Shown here: one piece after another, positions 11,201-24,800 of the stretch | Position numbering within the stretch: the stretch's first letter is position 1 | Layout: each line of letters starts with the position of its first letter | Assembly (NCBI GenBank): GCA_963971405.1 | Contig: OZ020489.1 | Coordinates: 42,486,510 to 42,550,509 of the forward strand | Reading direction: 5' to 3' | DNA from: Psococerastis gibbosa | Lineage: Eukaryota; Arthropoda; Insecta; Psocodea; Psocidae | Length of the DNA stretch: 64,000 bases | Made by a program: the position numbers and the translations under genes | The notes under the pieces: generated by a model | Databases searched by the model: none | What the model was told of the DNA's origin: nothing | Seen by the model: the letters and a program-made list of their open reading frames with translations, nothing else

Positions 11201-14200
11201 TAACTTACCCCTCCTGTACCCGTCAGGGCTGGAACCAGGTCATATTTTTCCTAAAAAGTCATATTTCCCATTGGCAGTCATAAAATGTCATTATTTTCTT
11301 TACTTGGTCACAAAAGTCATATTTTCCCTTGTCGGAAATAATCAACTTATTATATATTAGCTTAAAACCGTAAATTTCACGTTTTTTAAATTTAAAAGTA
11401 ATTGGCGCCAACATAAACGTCGTGGTAGAAGCATTATACTTATTGTACCTATATTATATAGTTCAAGCACCCAACTAAGACGTGTTGTATTCCTCATTGA
11501 CTCTCAATCTGCTATCCAAGCGCTGAGCAGAAACACCCCCACAGACTGCCAAAGAACTATGCAATGCCGCAGTTCACTTGCGAACCTAATATCCAAAGGT
11601 TGGACGGTATGGCTGCAGTGGATCCCGAGCCATGTTGGGATCATAGGAAATGAAAAAGCGGACGAGCTGGCCAAGAAAGGGGCAATGGAACCGCAACCTA
11701 TTCTGCCCCAATCCCTACAAGCAGCTCGCAACCATATTGACTCTACCATCACACGACACACCGCGAACAAGTTGAAGAGCGATAGTGAGGGGAAAAAGTG
11801 GGAGAGCCTCTCCACCGAGGCCGGGCGAATCCCAAAGAATCTCGACCGCCATGCATCTGTGGCCCTATTCCGCACATTGACGGGACACGACTATCTCCAA
11901 GCACATCTTCACCGAATTGGTCTAGCAGAGGAAGAAATCTGCCCCATATGCCGTGCAGGAAGAATGGACAGCGATCATCTCTACCAGTGTCCTCAACTGC
12001 AGGCAACACCACAAAACACAGTCAGTCTATACTGGGAGGCTCGACGTCAGATGGCAGAACGGCCACGGACGGGCGTTGGATAAAGTAAAGTAAAGTATAT
12101 TATATTAGAAGCTCCGTAAAGGGCTATCGACCGATCAGCCTCACATCCACCCTATGTAAGATCACGGAAAGAATGGTCAACAACCGTCTGGTGGAATACC
12201 TAGATCGCCACCAAGTGATTGAACCGGAGCAAGCCGGCTTTCGGAAGCACATGTCCACTACAGACCAGATAGTCAAAATAACCCAATACATCAAAGACGG
12301 ATTCCATAGGAAAATGACCACACTTGCCTGTTTCGTTGACTTCCAAGGGGCATACGACACCGTCAGTCGAAAAATCCTCAGGAACAAAGTAGCTGGATAT
12401 GGTGTACGCGGCAACATGCTCCGATGGCTGTCAAGTTTCTTATCGCAAAGATTTGTGAAAGTGCGATACGGCAGCAAATCTTCCCGCTACCGCCAACAGA
12501 AAAGAGGCCTTCCTCAAGGCGCCGTCCTAAGCTGTGCGCTTTTCAATGTAATGATCAATGACCTTATCACAAAGTTAAAGAAGATACCTGGCATCCAAGT
12601 CCTGTGCTACGCCGACGATCTCACTATTTGGGCCACTAGTAGTAACGTAAAAGCCCTTGAGGACGCTTTAAATGAAGCCCTCAAACGACTCCACTTGTGG
12701 TGCTCCGAAAACGACATGTAGTCAGCAAGGACAAAACCACAGCACAGATTTTCACTATGTCCACCAAAGGCCATAACATCAAACTCTCACTTGCCTCAGA
12801 ACCGCTAGAAGTAGTAGAAATGACCAAATACCTTGGCGTGACCCTGGACAAAAAGTTGAACTGGTCCAACCACATTAAATGCGTCGCAGAGAGGGCCACT
12901 AAGAGGCTCTGTATACTCAGAAGGCTCGCCGGTACAACCTGGGGAGCCTCCCAAGACGTCTTGGCTACGACCTATAAGACCTACATCAGACCCCTAATGG
13001 AATATGGCAGTGAAGCGTACTCATCAGCCAGTAAAGCCTCAAAAAGGAAATTGGACCTAGTTCAAAACAACGCACTACGTATCGTATGCGGTGCAGCTTT
13101 CTCCACACCAATCACGGCACTCGAATCCCATACCCTCACAGAACCAATGCAAGCCCGTCGCGACAAAGCCACCTTAAAATTCTTTGAACGTGCACGCAGA
13201 GTTGGGAATTTCTGGGAAACGTACCATACTGCAAACGCCAGGTTAATTTCTCAAACCACGCCGTTGCAGCAAGCGCTAGCTTTACAAGACAAGTACCAAA
13301 TTGACCACGGCGAGAGACAGCCCTTCCGGAGAACTGCAATCCCAAAAGGCACATCAGAAATACCAGTATACCTGGTCCTCCCAGGTGTCAAGGATCGCAA
13401 AGCTGATGTTCCACAAAGTCTCCTCAAATCTGCCGCACTGGAAATGCTTGCCACCGTCTACCCAACAACTGAGTGGGCCCACGTGTACACTGACGGATCG
13501 GCAATGGGGGACAATAGCGGTGCCGGTTTCTACTCCTCATTCGCTCAAGGCTCATTCTCTGTCGGACTACGCAGAACGAACTTCGATGGGGAGGTTGACG
13601 CAATATACCACGCAGCGATGAAAATACGAGGGTACACATCCAACAAGAAAATTGTCTTCCTGTCAGACTCAACCTCGGCTCTGCAAGCATTATCTTCTCC
13701 CGTGGCACATGAAAGCGACCTTGTGGCGAGATGTAGGGAGGCTCTGCACCAACTTCAAGCCGACACAGAGCTTTGCTTGCAGTGGGTACCTGGTCACTGC
13801 GACCTATACGGCAACGAGTGCGCGGATAGACTAGCGAAAGCCAGCTGTGATCTCCCCCAACAAGTACTACCGACCACCTACGCTGCTTCGTGCAATGCCA
13901 TCAGCAACGCCATCAGGAGAGCTGTCCAAACAACCTGGAAAGCGGCTGCTGCTGGCAAAAGATGGGAAGAGATCACATCAAACTCCATACCGAGCATGCT
14001 GTCAAGGGATGTCGCTGTGGCCACTTTCAGGATGCAAACCGGCCACGACTATCTCCAAAGCCATCTGCACAGAATGGGACTCGTCGACTCACCTACCTGC
14101 CCCCTCTGTAATGAGGCTGAGGGCACGGCTGACCACCTGCCAAACTGCAAAGCTATGGACACAAACAGCAACAACAATGAAGACTCCTTCCGACAACGGT

Positions 14201-17200
14201 CAAGGCTCTACTGGGCGACACGGCGCCAAATGGCAGAATTGCTACGGACGGGCGTTGGATGACCTGACCTGATATTAGAAGTTCTTATATATTCTTATAT
14301 ATTATAGTATTCTGTGGGTAGAAGCATCGGGAGCTTGCAAGCGTGCCTCCATATTATAAGGGCACAACATGCACTTGCATAAAATTGTGCCCTTCTTTGA
14401 TGGATCTCCCACACTGGCTACATTTTCTGGCCATGCTTCGGAGGGCAGGTGGTCCGGGTCTTCCTAGTTGAGTGTACTCCGCTAGGTTGGCTTAGTAATA
14501 TAACAAAAAAAGTCCTTATTTATTTATTTGCACCAACACAAAGAAGCCAGCTACTGAAGAGCCGATCCTACATCCGCATCGTTTCGCTCTTGAAGACCAG
14601 CAACATGCGTGCTCAGATAATATTCATCTGCAAAAGCGCGAGGATTTTCACTCGGTTTACTGGCTTTTTCCAGTCGTCAGATCCGATGATTCATTTACTG
14701 TATTTGGAGTTAAATCGCTTGGCTAAAACTTTAATATTAAAGGGCTGCAAACCTGATGCTGTGGCTAAACTTGGAGTTAGCACGGATGTTCTGTTGAAAA
14801 ATCACCTACTTCCGTCTACTCAAATTATTCTAGATGAAGAGATAGTTGAAGAAATCAGCCGTTTAACCGATTTTGATCGATCCGCGTTGCTCTTGAATGT
14901 TCAAAACCATTTCGTTTCCGCTTGTAAGCACTTACTAGAGAAAAGCTCAATCAATAATAAGTTCATAAAGGCCTGCCGCTGCTTGCATCTTGATGAGAGC
15001 AGGAAAGCTGTTAGCATTAGGTGGTTGGTGACAGTAGCTCGCTCACTGCCTCTTCAAATCGATGAAGATCTCTTACAAGACGAGTGGCGACTTCTACAGT
15101 TAGAAACAAACTCTATCAAGTTTGAAGAGAACGTTAAAAGTATATGACTCAGTTTTTTTTCCATCAAAACTGCTACTGGAAAGCTGTCCTATCCAACTGT
15201 CACAAAGGTTGTCAAGGCAGTGTTATCTCTCTCGCATGGTAACGCGAACGTAGAGAGAGGATTCTCTGACTCTGCTCGTTATTTACTGGAAGATAGGGCA
15301 AGTATGAGCGAGCGGACGCTCAATGCTGCTATGCAGGTAAAAAGTAGTGTAAAAAATATGGAAATCAAGCCCAGTTGGTGCCAGCCACCCAAAATCGAGT
15401 GAAATTGTCGAGAAACGCCTGCAGTACATATAAAATGCACCTTGAAGATAAGAAGAAGAGAAAAGAGGAAGAAGCCAAGAAAATTAAGGAAGCAGAAGAG
15501 CAAACATTGAATGAAAAAGAGGTACAAGCTAAAATGGCAGCTACTAGAACTGTGCTTCAAGACGAGGAATTGAAATTAAAAGAGATGAAAAACAACGAGG
15601 CTGCCAAAAGGAAAATAGATAGGCCTAATAAACTATTCGAAGAAGCCAACAAAAGACCGATTTACAAAAAAATGACCTGATTGAAGTAGCCGTTGCTACT
15701 GCACTTTTTTTTTTTTTTTTGCGGTGCCTCCTTAAGGTAAGGTTCGTTGCGTCGACCTTTGAGATCTATTGCAGCTATTGCACTCCTAGATGGTGTCTCC
15801 AAAGTAAGAAAAGAAGTAGAGAAAGAAAAGAAAAACATTGATGCAACCGAAAAAACTGTAGAAAAAAAAAATACTTATTTCACATTTTTTTAAAAAAGAA
15901 AGTAAAAAAGTAGCCTAATTTTTCATTTTGTAATTACAGTAGCATGCTTTGTTTTGATTTCGATATGTAGGCCTACCTACCTACTATTCTACTTCTTAAG
16001 ACATATTTTTTGTACTGCTTTAAGTCATATATTTCATTGCTGGTGGTCATAAAAGTCACATTTTCGTATGAGTATAATTGGTTCCAGCCCTGACCCGTCC
16101 ATGGCTGTAGACCAATTAGAACAAAACCGAACAGGTTGATTTCCCAAGTAAAGTTATGTTTTTAAATAAAAAAATATTTTTTGAAGAAATTATGGATAAT
16201 ACAAGCCAATCCAATACATAGCATACCGTGCCATAATACTGTGTTGTATTATATACAGTAAACAAAAAATAACAAAAACTTAGAGTTTTAGAAAAACTTG
16301 TTATAACAACCCGAATTAGTAAAACCCAAATAATCGTTAAGAAATTAACTTTGTCTAAGAAACCCACTTGTGTTAGTATAAAACCCTGAGCGCTTTCGGC
16401 AAGAACTGCCATCTACAGAGGGAAACCCACTAGCACAGTTACACCTTATCTGCGATTTGAGACTTGCTCAACTCGAGGAGAAGATGCAAATGTGACTAGG
16501 GAGAGGAAACCTTGGTTTATATAGGACTGGGAGCGGGGGGAGGAGGGGGTGGGAGGGGGCGTGGCTGGTTACCTATTCCTAACCTACTAGCTAGATCTAT
16601 TAGAGGGGATGATTGTGTGAATGTTATGTCGTTTGTTAATTTTTCCATATTGTGTAAAGCTCTTTTGATTTCAACATTTTCAAAAAAATTTAAAGTGTAA
16701 CTTTTCTTTATTTTGTGTAGGGCTGTCCAATTGTGAGGATCGAATGTGTGGTTTTCCGAGTTAAGGTGTTTCGCGAATGTGCTGTTGGTGTTGGTGTCTC
16801 CTATACCTGTTATATGTTCTCTGACCCTAGTTTTAAAGCTTCTGCCTGTTTGGCCTATGTAAATTGCGTTACAATCGTTACAATTTAGACGATAAACTCC
16901 ATTGCCTTTTTCTTTTTCTGGTTTGGTTTTGCAGTTCATGAGTTTATTGGCCAAATTGTTGCGATTGTACGGGGCTGGTGTTTTGTCTGTTGTAGAAGAA
17001 ATGAGGTTACTAATTTTTTCTGTGATTTTTTCTATGTATTGTATCCTGAAATATGATTTATTGGTTACCGGGTTTAAGCTCCCTGGGGGGTAAATTAGTT
17101 TGAGGTTGTGTATGATTTTGTGATGTCGTAGGATTCTGTCTATTAGGTTGAGATTGAAATTGTTATTTTGGGCAATTTGTTTTATTGTATTTAATTCATT

Positions 17201-20200
17201 ATTATAGTTGGTTTGATTCATAGGGATGTTAAGGAGTCGAAAAATCATACAATGGAATGCTGCGTGTTTGTGCTGGAATGGGTGAGAAGAATCAACAGGG
17301 ATTATATTATCGCTATGGGTTTCTTTATTTGGGTTTTACTAATTCGGGTTGTTATAACAAGTTTTTCTAAAACTCTAAGTTTTTGTTATTTTTTGTTTAT
17401 TAAAATGAAATACCACGAAGTCACGAGTAATCTAATTATTTATATATACAGTATATATGTATATATATATTTTCCATGTCCAGTATTCCCTGGACAAGGA
17501 GCATATATTACAAGAACCGGTCCGAGTTTACTCGAACATGCTTTCCAATTTATCAAAATTAGTAGATGATAGATAGATAGAAAATGAGTAATTTCATGGT
17601 AAATAATTTTCCTATGGATAAATTTCCGATATCTCTACGGGGGGTTGTCCACCTGACGTCACTCGTCACTGGTGGTGAGGTAAATTCTAGGTAGGTCAGA
17701 CCAACACATTACCACACAGCAATACTGGCAGGGCACGCAATGCATTTGAGCGTGAATTTTGTATCATTTTTTCAAAAAAGCATTTTTTTTGTACAAAACC
17801 AAATACTTTTTTTGGAAAGTAACCTATCCGGTTTCGTTACTCAATTTAGCACCTAAAACATACCTGAAGGTAGAAATCATCGATAGAAAGGTGTCGCAGA
17901 AAAATTATTTTTTAGTAATTTTTCATTAAAGATTAGTTATTTTTATTTTTTTACCCTCAGAAGCAAACTATCAACGGACAAGCGACCCCCCGCATTTTAT
18001 CAACATTAACAACTACAATATATGTGAATTTAAAAGAAATCGTTGGAGCAGTTTTTGAGAAATAATTTTTTTAGACGTTTTTTTTAGTTTTCTGAGAATA
18101 AAACCCCCCAAATTGAGTTAGCCCAAAATAAAATAAAAATGGTCCCGAGGTATGATTTTTGTGAACCTACATGCCGAATTTCATCAAAATCAACCGAGTA
18201 GTTTGCCCGGAAATCGACGGACAGACAGACAGACATTTCGAAAAAAAACACTTTTTTTGGGTCCGTGGGACCTTAAAACGTGTAAATCCGTTGAAATCTC
18301 GGAATCGAAAATTTCGACCGTCACAAAGCTTTCCTTATACTACGTATAAATTTGGAAAACAAAAATACCATAACTTACAGAATAATACATCCCGCATCCC
18401 CAAGCTAGCGCTTATTTGGGACAAAAGACTCATATAGTGCTGCTATACAAGGCTTAATCATTTATTTTTGTTATTTATTTATAATGTTTATTTTATTTTT
18501 ATTTTATTTTTGCTTGTTATTTTAATGTCAGTTGTTATTATTATTAACTCCCATTGACCAGCCATCTTTTTATACCCGCTTTTAACTCACCCATCTGTTT
18601 AAATTTTTGCTTTCCAATTTATACGTAGTATAAGGAAAGCTTTGTGATGGTCGAAATTTTCGATTCCGAGATTTCAACGGATTTACACGTTTTGAGGTCC
18701 CAAGAACCCAAAAAAGTGGTTTTTACGAAATGTCTGTCTGTCGCTCTGTCTGTGCGTCGATTTCCGGGCAAACTACTCGGTCGATTTTGATGAAATTCGG
18801 CATGATGGTTCATAAAAATCATGCCTCGGGACAATTTTTTTTATTTTGGGCTAACTCAATTTGGGGGGGTTTTATTTTCAAAATACTCCGAGAAAACGTC
18901 TAAAAAAAATATTTCTCGAAAACGCCTCCAACGATTTATTTTAAATTGACATAATTATATTGTAGTCGTTATTAATGTTGACAAAATGCAGGGGGTCGCT
19001 TGCCCCTTGATAGTTTGCTTCTGGGGGTAAAAAAATAAAAATAACTAAATTTTAATGAAAAATTACTAAAAAATAATTTTTCTTCGAAACCTTTCTATCG
19101 ATGATTTCTACCTTCAGGCATGTTTTAGGTGTTAAATTGAGTAACGAAACTGGACATGTTGCTTTCCCAAAAAACTATTTAGTTTTGCACAAAAAATTAT
19201 TTTTTGAAAAAATGGTAGAAAATTCGCGCTCAAATGCATTGCGCGCCCTGCCATTATTGCTGTGTGGTAATTTGTTGGTCTAACCTTATCTAGAATTTAC
19301 CTCACCTCCAGTGACGTCAGCTGAACAATGCCCCCCCCCCCCCCCCCCCCGAGATGCCCGAAATTTAACTATAGGAAAATTATTTACCATGAAATTACTC
19401 ATTTTGTCTAGCTATAGTACTACTTGATAAATTGGAAAGCATGTTCGAGTAAACTCGGACCGGTTCTTTCATTTGTGGAGGAAGTTCATTAAATATCTTT
19501 GGTATAAGTACTTTGTTTAATCTCTCTCCATATTTGTTGTATGTTATCTTAAACTTAAGCTTTTTTGGGTTTCTTATATTGTACTTCCCTTTATCATCTA
19601 TTTGGTATTATTTTTTAAAATAGTTATCTCTTATTAATTTATACGTGAATAGTTTCGTTATTGGCAGAATGCTAGTATGTTTGAATTTTTCGTCGTATTG
19701 TTTGTATTTCTTGTTGATTTTATTAAATAACATGTTTTGTATGATACGCAAATAATTGGTAATAATAATAATAATATTTACTTTATTGCACTAAGCTCCC
19801 CTGGCGGAGTTAGGGTCTTCGGGCCCTTTCTTACACTCAACTAGAGGGCTAGCTAAATAGTGTTACAAAGATACAATATTATTGCTAATATAACTATAAC
19901 TATAACTAACTAATATAAGTGCAGACACTCATTCACACATGGATAGGGAAACAATGTCAGATCTTGGCGAGTCTAGTGTATTAGCCTAATTAGATGCTCC
20001 CGATAGCGAACTTTGAAAATTGGTAGAGAGGGAGATTCTTTTATGTGCCTGAGGAGGGAGTTCCATAGGTGAACTGACGAGACGAGAAAGGTGGCGTGAA
20101 AGGTTTGGGTTAAATGGGTAGGTATCGCGAGAAGATCGTCACTTCGAGTATTGTAGTGACGGTTTCAAAGAGGCTGAAAATAGGACCGAAGGTTTGCAGG

Positions 20201-21797
20201 AGCAAAGCCATTGAGGATTTTATATATTAAGCTACCTTGATGCAGCTTCCTTCTACCTTCGAGTTTAAGCCAAGGAATAATAACATAAAATGGGTTGAAG
20301 AACCAGTAGAATCCGGGCTGCGTGGGCAGGGGGATGTGCTCTGATATTTATACTAAGCTGCGGGGTGGTGGGGGGTGGAGGCGGAGTCTTCCTCGCCCCT
20401 GATTGGCTCCCTACTACCTCAACCCGATTTCCGGATGATGACACCAGTTTCTTTGTTATAGTCTTCTTTAAGGTGGGATACTTAATGGGTGTCATCATTC
20501 TACTGGTTCTTCATTTGACTCCGGCCGTGAAAGCCTTTGCTGTTACATAAAATGGGGTGCTCGTTCTGGACTATGCGACCGTTCCATCGGTGCTTTGGGG
20601 GTAGGGAATGTCGAGGCAACCAAAATTTAACCATAGGACAATTATTTACAATGCAAATGATAATTAGAGAGGTATGTGCGGGTTCACTCGTACCACTTCT
20701 TTATATGTATGTATGTATGTCCGGCTTTTAAGTTTTTTTTTTGGCGAAAGAAACAAGCCAGAGTGAGAAGTGAGTACAGTTTCAGGGTAATTCCTCCTCC
20801 CGTTTTCCTAAGCTCTAAATATCTGCAATCAGCTCTACTTGGCCAGAAAATATAGGAAGTGGGGGACTCGAACCAAGAACCTTCCGGGTGAAAGTTGGAG
20901 TCCGTATCACTACTCTACATGTCCTGAATATTATTTTATTCTGATTATTCGTATAGGTTACCGAAAAAGAAGCAGAAGTAGCTAGCAGCGAGGTGGTGAG
21001 GCATGAGTGCTCCGTATGTTCGTCAAAATTTGAGAAAATGAGCGAGTACCGCGCGCATGTCAAATCACATGATGCAAAATCTGGCCGCCAGGGAAAGCAT
21101 CAGACCCACTTCGACTGCAGATTATGTGGTGCGTATTTTATTCAACTATCTTCTGGTATAGTGGGAAAGTTGAAACACTTTTTTTATAGGCAGTCTGCAC
21201 CAGCACTCATATTAGTTTGTGGTGAAAAAGGAATAAACAAAAACCCCGGACCACAAAATCCCATTGAGGTGTAAGCCAAGGTGGAGGTTCCACCCTCTCT
21301 CCCTCTGGACACTGCTCCATTTGCCCCTACTGATTAAAGGTTGTGTAAGCCCAGGCCCGTTGGAAAACAAGGTTTATTTATAAGCTCTTTTTGACGTTTA
21401 AAAGGCCAGTTCGCAAACTATTGACATATTAGTTGTATTAAATAGTGAAAGAAGACGGTTTTACCTTTTTGAAGTTTAACATCTTATGGTGGGTTCTTGA
21501 AAGCTCAATTATTGACATTTTCATGTGACGCTAGAGCAGAGAAACTTTAGTAGGTTAGGAGGTATAAAGTCAAAGTTGAGTTAGCCTGCTAGAAAGCGAA
21601 AACATTGATCTCACCAATTAGGAGGACAAAACAAGGAAAAAAAGGAGCAGTGAGCTAGATGTCTTGCTTTCCGCAATTTTAGTTGGGTTGTTTAACTATG
21701 CCTCTTTATGATTAATAGTGCGCTAATACAGTTTTTCTGTTTTGTGGGAAAACTGCTGGATCCATGCATGGATTTAGATAAAATTTCGGGCTTGTAG

Positions 21798-21834
<37 letters not shown>

Positions 21835-24800
21835 AAAAGGGCAGTCGTGCACCAAACCACTGCCTCAGGTTTTTCAACCTGGATGTTCTTCTGCCGGGAG
21901 CTCTCTGATCTTCTATCTTCCCTTGGATTATTATTGTACATTATACATAGAGAAAATTTGGCATATATCTTAATAAAAATCATATCTCGGGAGGTTTATT
22001 TTTCTGTCTTAGACTAAATCAATTTCGGTGGGTTGTAATTGATTGGTGATGTTACACTTCTATCATTTGGTCTTCTATCATTTGGTCCCAAGCTGGCACC
22101 CATTTTTGTTTTTCAATAGTAAGTTCATAAACATGCGCGCATGAAGGAGATTACTTATTTGGTCAATATCTTTCAATCTTGAACTTTGGTTACAGGAAGG
22201 AAGTACCGTTCGAAGGCAGGCGCGATTTACCATGCAAAAAGTCATAACTTTGAGGTTGACAAAGCTTTTGATATGAAGGAGGTGTTCCGGATTTTTGTTG
22301 GTAAGTTAATGCCTGTAATAGGGTCAAAGGGAAGATTTGCGTGCTGAATACTAGTAAAGATATAAGGTTAGGGCACGTAAAACGAATGAATAAGAAAAAC
22401 TGCACGAGGAAATAACTGGAGGAGCAAATGCCAAGGAGGAGGTGCAGAAACTAGATTGAGGATGATCTCAGAAGAGTGGGGCTGGTACTAGGGGAAGTGT
22501 TGAATAATCAGAAGTGGAGGAAGGAGAGACGGTTTATGAAACTGGCAACTGCGCTGATTAATGATGAAGTAAATAGATAAGCATTTATTTGCAAACAGAC
22601 CTAAACGTCTAAAATGCAAATCTTATGCAGATGCTGGTTAAAGCTGAACCAGAACCACCAGAACAGACCCTGATCCAAACTGCAGCAAACTTGGTAGTGT
22701 GTACAGTGTTTGCAGGGGAACATGGTGGGACATGATAACGTGCTGAGATTACCAGTCTGTTTAAGTGCGTGTCAAGTCCTGGTCACCTCCGAATTAATCG
22801 TGTGACCTGACTACGTTCTCCAAATGGTTCGGAGTCCCCCAATAATATCAGGAGGTCCACCCTGTCAAGTCAACTCCCCTTCTCCCCGAGGTGAAGGGGT
22901 CTGTCCCTAGGGTGCCTCTAGTTAAAAAGTAGACTCACTGTTATGCAGGCAGGGTTGCTTAAAGCGGAAATGCTGAAAACAGGCGTTGGAAAACATTAAA
23001 ACCGCAGTATATCAAGCAGTAGCTTTCTTACACGGTGTAAATTGAAACAATTCATTTATGTAAACAGACGCTAAAGCGCGTTCTGATTCGTACCTAGCTT
23101 TCAATGCTGAGAGGGCATCTAAGTAACCTTGATCGGTCAATGGGAAATGACTGACAATTTTGAGAACTCTCCTCCGTCAGCAGAGATTGCAGGTAGAAAA
23201 AAACGGTCTGCACCAGTAAGTAATGCACTATTGCCATAAACTGCATCGAAAAGCTTAATAAATCGAGGATAATCCTTTATCTCGTTATTAAAGGGTTGAA
23301 CTTGAATGTTAGGCAGTCGAATGCCTACAGACTGTGATTGGGTTGGAATTGAAGGGGTGAGAGGTGGCTTTACAGCACCCTGAACTTTACTGCCATCCAG
23401 GGCTTCAAAATAGGCCACCGTAATGGTTTCGCAAGAATTGTCGAAGCTTCGTACCTTTTTTGAAATATCTAGGCGCTTGGTCGGATCAGAGATTAACTGA
23501 TTATTCTTATTAATTTGAGTTTGTAAATCGGCTAGTTGTTGTCTCAACGTATTGCATAGCAAGTATTTGCTATGAAGCAAAGATACCTTGGACTTGGAAT
23601 AAGACACAGCTAAGTCCCGGGCTTGAGTAATTCTATCAGATAAGTCTGAGAATTGAGTTGAGTAAAACAGCGACCAGTCCTCTGGTGTAAGCGACATACC
23701 GAAGGAATAACAAAGAAAAAATGAGAAAGAAAAGAAATAGACACTAGGACTAGGCTATTGTGTCCAATGAAAAATTGACTCAAAAGTAGAGGCAGGAACG
23801 TACCAGTCAAAAATCGAACACTGAATTAGAAAAGTTTGAAGGTCGAAAATGGGAAAAAATTGTAGGCTACGAAATTGAAAATTGAGATGGGGTATAAATG
23901 AAGGGTTGAAGAAAGGAAGGACCAAAAAAAATTATAGAGCGAATGGAACTGTAATAGAAGAAGAGGGGTACTTACTCGTAGCCTATCGACGTCCGGCGAC
24001 GTTCAGCAGGTGGAGTCCAGGTGCACCCGGATGGTCTTGAAGGAGACGGCTGAAGGTGCAGTGCAGGAAGGGAGTAATAATAATAATATAAAACAATAAT
24101 ACTGCTGGAAAGATTAGAATGTAAAAGTGGGAACACGTGTGCTGAGAGTAGTGAGTGAACTGAACTGACTAACTTGCGTTGAAGCAGGAAAAGTAACGTA
24201 TAGCCTGTTGAGTCTTGACTAATCATCATTGTCTGTAATATGTTCCTGTTGCCTGGGCGTGATATATGAGTCTTCCAATGTCATTCTCCTAACATCGTTT
24301 TCAATTTGGTTCCTTCATCTCTTCCTAGGTCTCCCTCTCCTTCGTATACCTCTATTTTCTCTTCCAGCCAATGTTTTTTCTTCATACACCGGCTCTTTCT
24401 TTTGTACAGTGTGCAATTATTAACTCTTAACAAACAAGGCGCGTTTTGCGATTTTGTTAAGTGAACCTTCCAGCTTCAGGAGGTCCAGAGTCCAAAACCC
24501 TGCCGCAGGTTTTCTACCATGATGTTCTTCTCCTGTCGTGAGCCCTCAGTCCTTCTATCTTCCTTTGGATTATGACATGGAAATGGCGATATTTATCGTT
24601 CCTTTTCACATGGCCGAAGTATGTTACGTAGTTTATTTCTTAACCGTCAGCAGCAGCTAGACTTCTCCATCCATTCGCCTCAATAGTTCGGCATTAGCGA
24701 CACGATCTCTCCAAGGTATGCGTCATTTGTAGGGTATAAATTGATAGGTGCATTTTTCACTTCCATCATGTGGTCACAGGCATTGCTTATTTATTTGTGT

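Larger units (their letters stand above)
11224..16092. mobile_element. hAT-like DNA transposon remnant, host of nested insertions
   Basis: The ends CAGGGCTGGAACCA and TGGTTCCAGCCCTG are perfect inverted repeats. ACCCGT flanks both sides (11218-11223 and 16093-16098), possibly a degraded 8-bp target duplication. Inside are two LINE fragments, a SINE and transposase remnants at 14560-15680, so the original element was much shorter. The CAGGG...CCCTG termini and a transposase C-terminus with an SHGNANVERGFS motif suggest the hAT superfamily. Confidence 0.65.

Noticed and set aside
11504..12012. Minus-strand open frames opposite the RNase H LINE
   Set aside because: They are shadows of the LINE frame on the other strand.
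22631..22693. Possible exon after TTATGCAG encoding MLVKAEPEPPEQT with a SUMO-like motif
   Set aside because: Its phase does not fit the flanking zinc-finger exons (phase 1 joining meets a stop), and the sequence is the start of the family-B SINE-like repeat.
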